NCBI GenBank assembly: GCA_900491605.1
Contig: UESW01004764.1
Span: forward strand, 1 to 64,000
Length of the DNA stretch: 64,000 bases
Direction of reading: 5' to 3'
Source of the DNA: Calamus simplicifolius
Taxonomy: Eukaryota > Streptophyta > Magnoliopsida > Arecales > Arecaceae
Of the stretch, positions 59,563-64,000 are shown piece after piece. Under the pieces are notes generated by a model, which saw nothing but the letters and a program-made list of their open reading frames with translations, had not been told where the DNA came from and made no database searches. Numbering within the stretch: the stretch's first letter is position 1; each line of letters begins with the position of its first letter. A program made the position numbers and the translations under genes.

Positions 59563-61319
59563 AACAGCTTAGATTGAAACAGCTGTATTCTTTGAGAACA
59601 GGAGTTGGTATTTATATCAGAACATGCACCCCGTGTACCAAATTTTTCTTGGTCGAAGAATTTGACATGCAACATATTTAATGGCATGCGGCTTGGCGAA
59701 GAATGAGTCTGGTTTTCCTGAAACTAGAATTACCAAAAATCACCACAGGAACATAACTTATCTCTGAAATGGCGGAACTCTTTGTTGTCTCACAGCAATC
59801 TCTCTCTCCCATCATCTGCAAAAGAGCTTGGAAGGTGTGCGGCAATCCCAGCCCATTCTAATGTTCATGCACACCTTCACCTTCATACCTTCAACTCATC
59901 TTCATCAGCCCCCAATACAATGTCATGGACTTTAGCATCCATATCTATCCTGCTGCATCCTGGGTCCTTTCAAATGTCAATCTCCTCCACTTTCTTCCTT
60001 ATTCTCCTCACATCATCCCACCTTCCTGCGTTTCCGTAGCGCAGTTGTCAACACTAACGAATACTTATAAATATCAAGCAGGTAAACGGGGCATGTCTGA
60101 GTTGTGAGCTTCCCGTGAAATATGCAGGCCTTCCGGCCTTTGATCTTTAAATTATGTATGTATAACCCTACACATTGCAAACTTCACCTCAAGTCAGCAG
60201 TTTGTACTGATTCCATTTTACATGTACCACAGGGAACTGATGATGATGATGATGATAGGGCGTTGTGGAAGCGAAAAATTTTGAAGATAAAATTCTCTCA
60301 AGAAAGTTGTGACATGCGTTGCTCCGGAGTATTCATGGGCTGTCTACAGCTTTTTCAGGTCTGATCTGATTATTTCTTGTAGATTTATTCTCACTCACTC
60401 TCAAATAGAAGTTAGTGCTTATAATTTTGCTTGTCCTTGCATGCTGTAAAATTGATTTGATGTCAATTAAATCATGCAAAGTGACAATTTAAGAGAGATG
60501 AATGTAGAAACTAGTACAAGGCCCTGGCTATATTTTGTTCAATATCAATGGTTCTGTAGTCGAACCTTGAATTGCATGACTTTGTACTTTGATGGCAATT
60601 TTCTCCATCTTGTTTTCCTTAGATCTTGCCCGCATGAGGAGATGCAGACACCCAACCACGAATGCGACCCCAATAACACTAGAAAATTTCAACACCAAGA
60701 CCATTAGCAAGCATATAAATTTGGCTAGTGATATGCAACAAAAAAACCATGTTAATGATAAAATGGGACAACGGGTGGTCTTTGTTCTTCAACAAACGTT
60801 ACAAGGCCAATGATCATCTCCAAAAGGAAGGAGAAGATGATAAGCAGTGGAAAGAATACTGAAATGAAGATAGGGCCTTGCTCATGTGCTCACCAATGCA
60901 TTACTAGGTAGTTGTTTGCCAGCTGTAAAATAGTTATTAGCCAGTAACTGAGGCAAACAGGTACTCCCAAACAAAGCTTAAATATCAATGGCCAATAACT
61001 GAGGCACATAGGTTCTCCCAAACAAAGCTTAAATATCAAGAGAGAATCTGAATTTGAGGTGTCAATTATGCTTGTTCATGGATGAAGGAATTGAGATTGT
61101 TTTTCATTTTTTCCCCCCTTTTGTTTCTTTTTGTTTTTGAGGGAATAAAATAGGAATAAGGCTTAGTATAAATCTTCAAGTTGCCAAATAGATTAAAATT
61201 AAGGAAGGAATAATTGTCTTAGCAACACTTTTTAACTATGCTTTCGATTGTATCTAAATGATGTCTTAAATAATTGAAAGTTCAAGGGCATGAGAGCATT
61301 AAGTAAGGGCTAATGATGG
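59563..61319. other. Downstream of the PPR gene, no gene recognised
   Basis: The first few hundred bases are probably the 3' UTR. A minus-strand frame at 60710-60528 has a short hydrophobic start (MVLVLKFSSVIGVAFVVG) but no other support. A direct repeat near 60943-61035 shares CCAATAACTGAGGCA..GG.ACTCCCAAACAAAGCTTAAATATCAA. Nothing else seen. Confidence 0.4.
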
Positions 61320-61499
61320 CCTTGGAAGGGGAGTTTCTATCTACACCCCAAAAATTACTCTCGACATCCATATTTTTTAAAAAAATAATAAAATTACTCC
61401 ACACCCCCATTTTTTCTTTCTATACCCTTTTTTTAAAAAAAAATCCTAAACTACCCTCACCCCACCCATGTTACTCTCCCCACCTGGGTCCCATTTTTT

Positions 61500-61830
61500 T
61501 TTTTCAAACCCCTTTTCCTCCCCAGCCGATCTCCTTCCTCTTCCCATTCCCCTCCTCCGTCCGGCTCCCTTGCTCTCTGGCGGCAGCGGTCTGATTCTGT
61601 CTTCCCTGACAGTGAGCGGCAATGGCGGCAGCAACCCTTCCCCTTCCCCTTCCTCCCGTATATTTCCCTTCCTCCCATGTCCTCCCCGACGAGCGGCGGT
61701 GGTCTGGCTCTGTGTCCTCCCCAGCGGCGGCAGCGACGAACGGCGGTAGCAGCAACGACCAGCGGGCGGGGTGTGGTAGCGAGCAATAGCGTGCGGCGGC
61801 GAGCACAGACGAGTAGCGGCGACCCTCCAT
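61500..61830. other. GC-rich block inside the Pack-MULE
   Basis: Locally GC-rich DNA (CGGCGGCAGCG, CCTTCCCCTTCC) unlike the rest of the element. Open frames exist on both strands with no recognisable product. Pack-MULEs favour GC-rich first exons and 5' regions, so this may be another acquired fragment. Confidence 0.4.
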
Positions 61831-62182
61831 CCCTAGCAGTCAAAATCATTACGATTTTGATTTTTTACAAAACCCGTGAAATGATTCTCCATGAATGCTG
61901 TAATATTGATCTTTCTAAAAAAAATTATCATAATTATAATTTTGATGAAAGCTACGATATTGGTCCTATTACCCAAGCTTCTTTTTCTGTCGGTTATTTA
62001 CAAATTATATGCTACGATTTGAAAGCATATATATATATATCAACCGCATTAAAAATTTCATGAATCTCTCACTTTCCAACACACAGAGAGCTTACTTCAT
62101 CAACTCCTTCCACAAGCATATAAATATTCCCGTTAAAACCTCTCAAGACAGCGTTAACTCATCCTATGCGCAGGCATCTCCC

Positions 62183-62488
62183 ATGGCTCAACCGATCATA
62201 AATTTCTTTCTTCTTGTTTTAGCTCTGGCCTTCATCCTCTTGCTCTTGGGAGAAGCACAAGTCTTTGACATCACAGACTTCGGCGCTATACTGGATGGCA
62301 CAACGGATTCGAGCAAACTGCTCCTTGATGCATGGACTGCTGCCTGTGACATGACCCAGCCTGTGACCATCCTCGTGCTACTAGGCATCTTTTTGATAGG
62401 AAAGTCCATGTTGGAAGGTCCTTGCCAGAGCAGCCGGGTCACGATGTGTGGCCGAACAGAGGCCCTCTCTTCGGCTACACTGGGCTGA
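62183..62488 (+). pseudogene. Captured first exon of a polygalacturonase gene
   Basis: ATG at 62183 opens a frame with a clear signal peptide (MAQPIINFFLLVLALAFILL), followed by VFDITDFGAILDGTTDSSKL and LDAWTAACDM. This is the N-terminus of glycosyl hydrolase family 28 polygalacturonases, secreted enzymes that cut pectin. Similarity continues weakly through GIFLIGKSMLEGPCQSS, where the family has FLVGP..F.GPCKS. It then runs straight into the hairpin repeat and stops at 62488, about 100 residues, without the catalytic domain. An upstream TATATATATAT run (62027-62039) may supply a promoter. It is a gene fragment carried by the Pack-MULE, not an enzyme. Confidence 0.8.
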
Positions 62489-62645
62489 ACAAAAGGCTTC
62501 TGTTCGGCAATGTATGGCCGAATAGAGGGTATTCGTTCGATCAGCTGAACAGTGGCCCTCTGTTCAGTCAGACTTGGCCGAACAGTGAGCCTTTGCTCAG
62601 TCTATCAAGGCCGAACATTAGTGTTTTGTTCGGCCTTGATAGATC
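62446..62645. repeat. Six-unit 33-bp repeat of imperfect hairpins
   Basis: Units start at 62450, 62483, 62516, 62543, 62576 and 62609 (33 bp apart except one of 27). Each runs GGCCGAACAG, a short GGCC centre, and CTGTTCGGC, nearly its own reverse complement. Because 33 is 11 codons, the plus frame at 62422-62688 stays open and is not evidence of a gene. Confidence 0.85.
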
Positions 62646-62821
62646 GAACGGAATACGATTTGAAAAAAAAAAATTTGAAAGATGTTAAAAAATAAACCTT
62701 TTCGTCCGTAGAGCCTTCCCAAATCGCTACTTGCTTCTTCATTGTTGAAATAAAGGTTAAAAACTCTTCAAATAAGAGTTTAGAGCCTGAATTGAAGATC
62801 AGTTGCAACGTTGAGGAAAGG

Positions 62822-62860
62822 AGGGAGAGAGAGAGAGAGAGAGGGAGGGAGAGGGGTTTT
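62822..62860. repeat. (GA)n microsatellite
   Basis: A run of GA dinucleotides with some GGGA, followed by a T-run, near the right end of the Pack-MULE. Confidence 0.9.
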
Positions 62861-63004
62861 TTTTATCAGGTGGGTGTAGAGAGAAATTAGGAGGGTAAAA
62901 AGGTCATTACGCATTAGAGCAATTTGGGTATATATATATATATATTGTAAGTGTGGGTGTAAAGAGTAATTTTGTGGGTGTAGATAGAAATTCCCCCTTG
63001 GAAG

Positions 63005-63225
63005 ATTAGGTTTGAAGCTCAATCTCCTTTAAAAAAACATCCGTATCTCAAAGATATTCATCCTATTATTTCAGCCACTCCTTATTTTGAATATTTACAT
63101 ATTTATAGAGAAGCCAATCGCGTAGCAGACTTCTTAGCAAATTGGATTGTATTAAAAAAAGTATACTCGGTGGATCACCAACTCTCCTTTTTAATTTACA
63201 CAGCTAACTGCTGCAAAAGTCCATG
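63005..63225 (+). pseudogene. RNase H-like domain fragment
   Basis: Plus frame reading FEAQSPLKKHPYLKDIHPII, then YLHIYREANRVADFLANW, and open to a TGA at 63223-63225. The motif HIYREANRVADFLAN is the C-terminal signature of plant RNase H-like (RVT_3) domains found in LINE-derived and single genes. The Pack-MULE lies just upstream, within what would have been the same domain. The fragment has no start and is presumed dead. Confidence 0.65.
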
Positions 63226-64000
63226 AGGTGTTTTCTTGAGGTCTTAATCCCTAATTTTTGTTATAAAAAAATATTTCTTCTAGATATACTTTTTATTTTT
63301 TATAAAAAATATATCAAAGTAAAACTTACTTTTTACTTATATATATTTGATAAAGCTTTTTGACTACACACTTCCTTGGACTCTCGCTTTTACATAGAGA
63401 AGTTAGATTGAAACAGTTATTGTGTTTTCAAAAGATTAGAGTATTTACAGAGGTGTACGCTGGATATTCATTACCCAAGTCAAGGTGAGAGAGAATCCAC
63501 GCTAAAATACCGTTGGAGAACGGACATTTGGATTATCGTTGTGGGATAATGACCTCATAATTTCTCCTGACTGGGATCTCCTCCCCGCCTCTTCTAGTTG
63601 GTATCCTGAAATTGGTATTACGATCACTGAATCAAGTAAAACAGAGGAAAACAAAAAATACCTCCCAGCTAAGAAACATCCAATGAATGGAGGATTAATC
63701 TGCCCTTTTTATTGAAGGCATTTTAAAATGTTAATTTCGCATGTTGACAAGGGTTCTGCATTATTTCTGTTACTTATTTGAGTTCATCTTTGAGTGAGGT
63801 TAATCATAATTACTATTAGTTTTCTAGCAACCAATCCTCTATATCCCAAGCTTTGAATTTGGAAGACAGCCAACCATCAGTAGTCTGAAAGGTTGCTTGG
63901 TCACAACGATCAGATCCCAATGAAATCGGACATGTTGCTACATAAATATACAGGTCTCTTGATGACAACAATGCTTTACATCAAGAAAAGCATCCCACGG
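63226..64000. other. Intergenic to the window edge, nothing recognised
   Basis: AT-rich unique DNA with no supported ORF, RNA gene or repeat. Confidence 0.4.

Larger units (their letters stand above)
61320..63004. mobile_element. Pack-MULE (Mutator-like) with TIRs and 9-bp target duplication
   Basis: The element spans 61329-62995. It starts GGGAGTTTCTATCTACACCC, and the reverse complement of its right end starts GGGAATTTCTATCTACACCC; the first 33 bp agree at 30 positions and weaker pairing continues. Both sides carry CCTTGGAAG (61320-61328 and 62996-63004), an exact 9-bp duplication, the hallmark of Mutator-like elements. It encodes no transposase but holds a polygalacturonase exon, a GC-rich block (61500-61830) and a hairpin repeat. 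This makes it a gene-carrying, non-autonomous Pack-MULE. Confidence 0.92.

Noticed and set aside
61313..61849. Open frames on both strands within the Pack-MULE
   Set aside because: GC-rich stretch with simultaneous open frames; no product recognised.
62780..63022. Minus-strand frame of 80 codons
   Set aside because: It runs over a GA microsatellite and the right end of the Pack-MULE.
1..64000. tRNA genes, CRISPR arrays or bacterial operons
   Set aside because: None seen. The only tRNA-like signal is the retrotransposon primer-binding site at 41649.

Overview
This is nuclear DNA from a flowering plant. It has intron-containing gene ends, two PLS-class pentatricopeptide repeat (PPR) genes and a dense load of plant transposons: Ty1-copia, LINE, CACTA, Mutator-like, foldback and a possible hAT. 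A large monocot genome such as a palm would fit, but that is an impression and not something the sequence proves. No tRNA, rRNA or CRISPR was seen. Several gene frames are broken only at homopolymer runs, so some 'pseudogenes' may be assembly errors.

Layout. 1-8059 is the right-hand part of one or two CACTA elements. It has a GC-rich palindromic tandem repeat (1-800), a small minus-strand first-exon-like segment (830-960), AT-rich DNA full of GCGTCGC/GCGACGC motifs, and two arrays of an 87/85-bp satellite (1716-3545 and 4881-7030). Two CACTA right termini end at 4518 and 8059. At 9467-9559 lies the last exon of a SNU23/ZMAT2-like spliceosome gene. 10761-12226 is a frameshifted PPR gene. 13733-15416 (minus) is a two- or three-exon gene for a protein built of three repeat blocks. 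17.2-17.7 kb holds two related foldback structures. 17963-24827 is a decayed CACTA-like element. It contains minus-strand exons of the Ptta/En/Spm transposase family, an exon of a PSK SIMULATOR 1-like gene and a GC-rich tandem repeat.

25441-35124 is a Sirevirus-type copia element with 1.49-kb LTRs and a TAATC target duplication. It sits at the upstream edge of an RTE-type LINE tail (35157-35620). 36289-36603 (minus) holds the last two coding exons of an ERdj3B-type DnaJ chaperone. A minus-strand L1-type LINE (38355-51167) is split in two by a 9.7-kb copia element (39602-49313, target duplication ATAAC). 53.0-53.9 kb is a possible hAT-like element built of GGATACG repeats. 57433-59562 is a second PPR gene (E/E+ type), nearly intact. 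61329-62995 is a Pack-MULE with 33-bp terminal inverted repeats and a perfect 9-bp target duplication. It carries the first exon of a polygalacturonase gene and a 33-bp hairpin repeat. It interrupts an RNase H-like fragment that resumes at 63005.

The host genes (SNU23-like, PPR, repeat protein, DnaJ, PPR) have no evident shared pathway. The window is best read as ordinary plant genes separated by nested transposons. The most unusual material is the chained-palindrome repeat at the left edge, the satellite-bearing CACTA ends, the host/transposase chimeric exon run, and the Pack-MULE.
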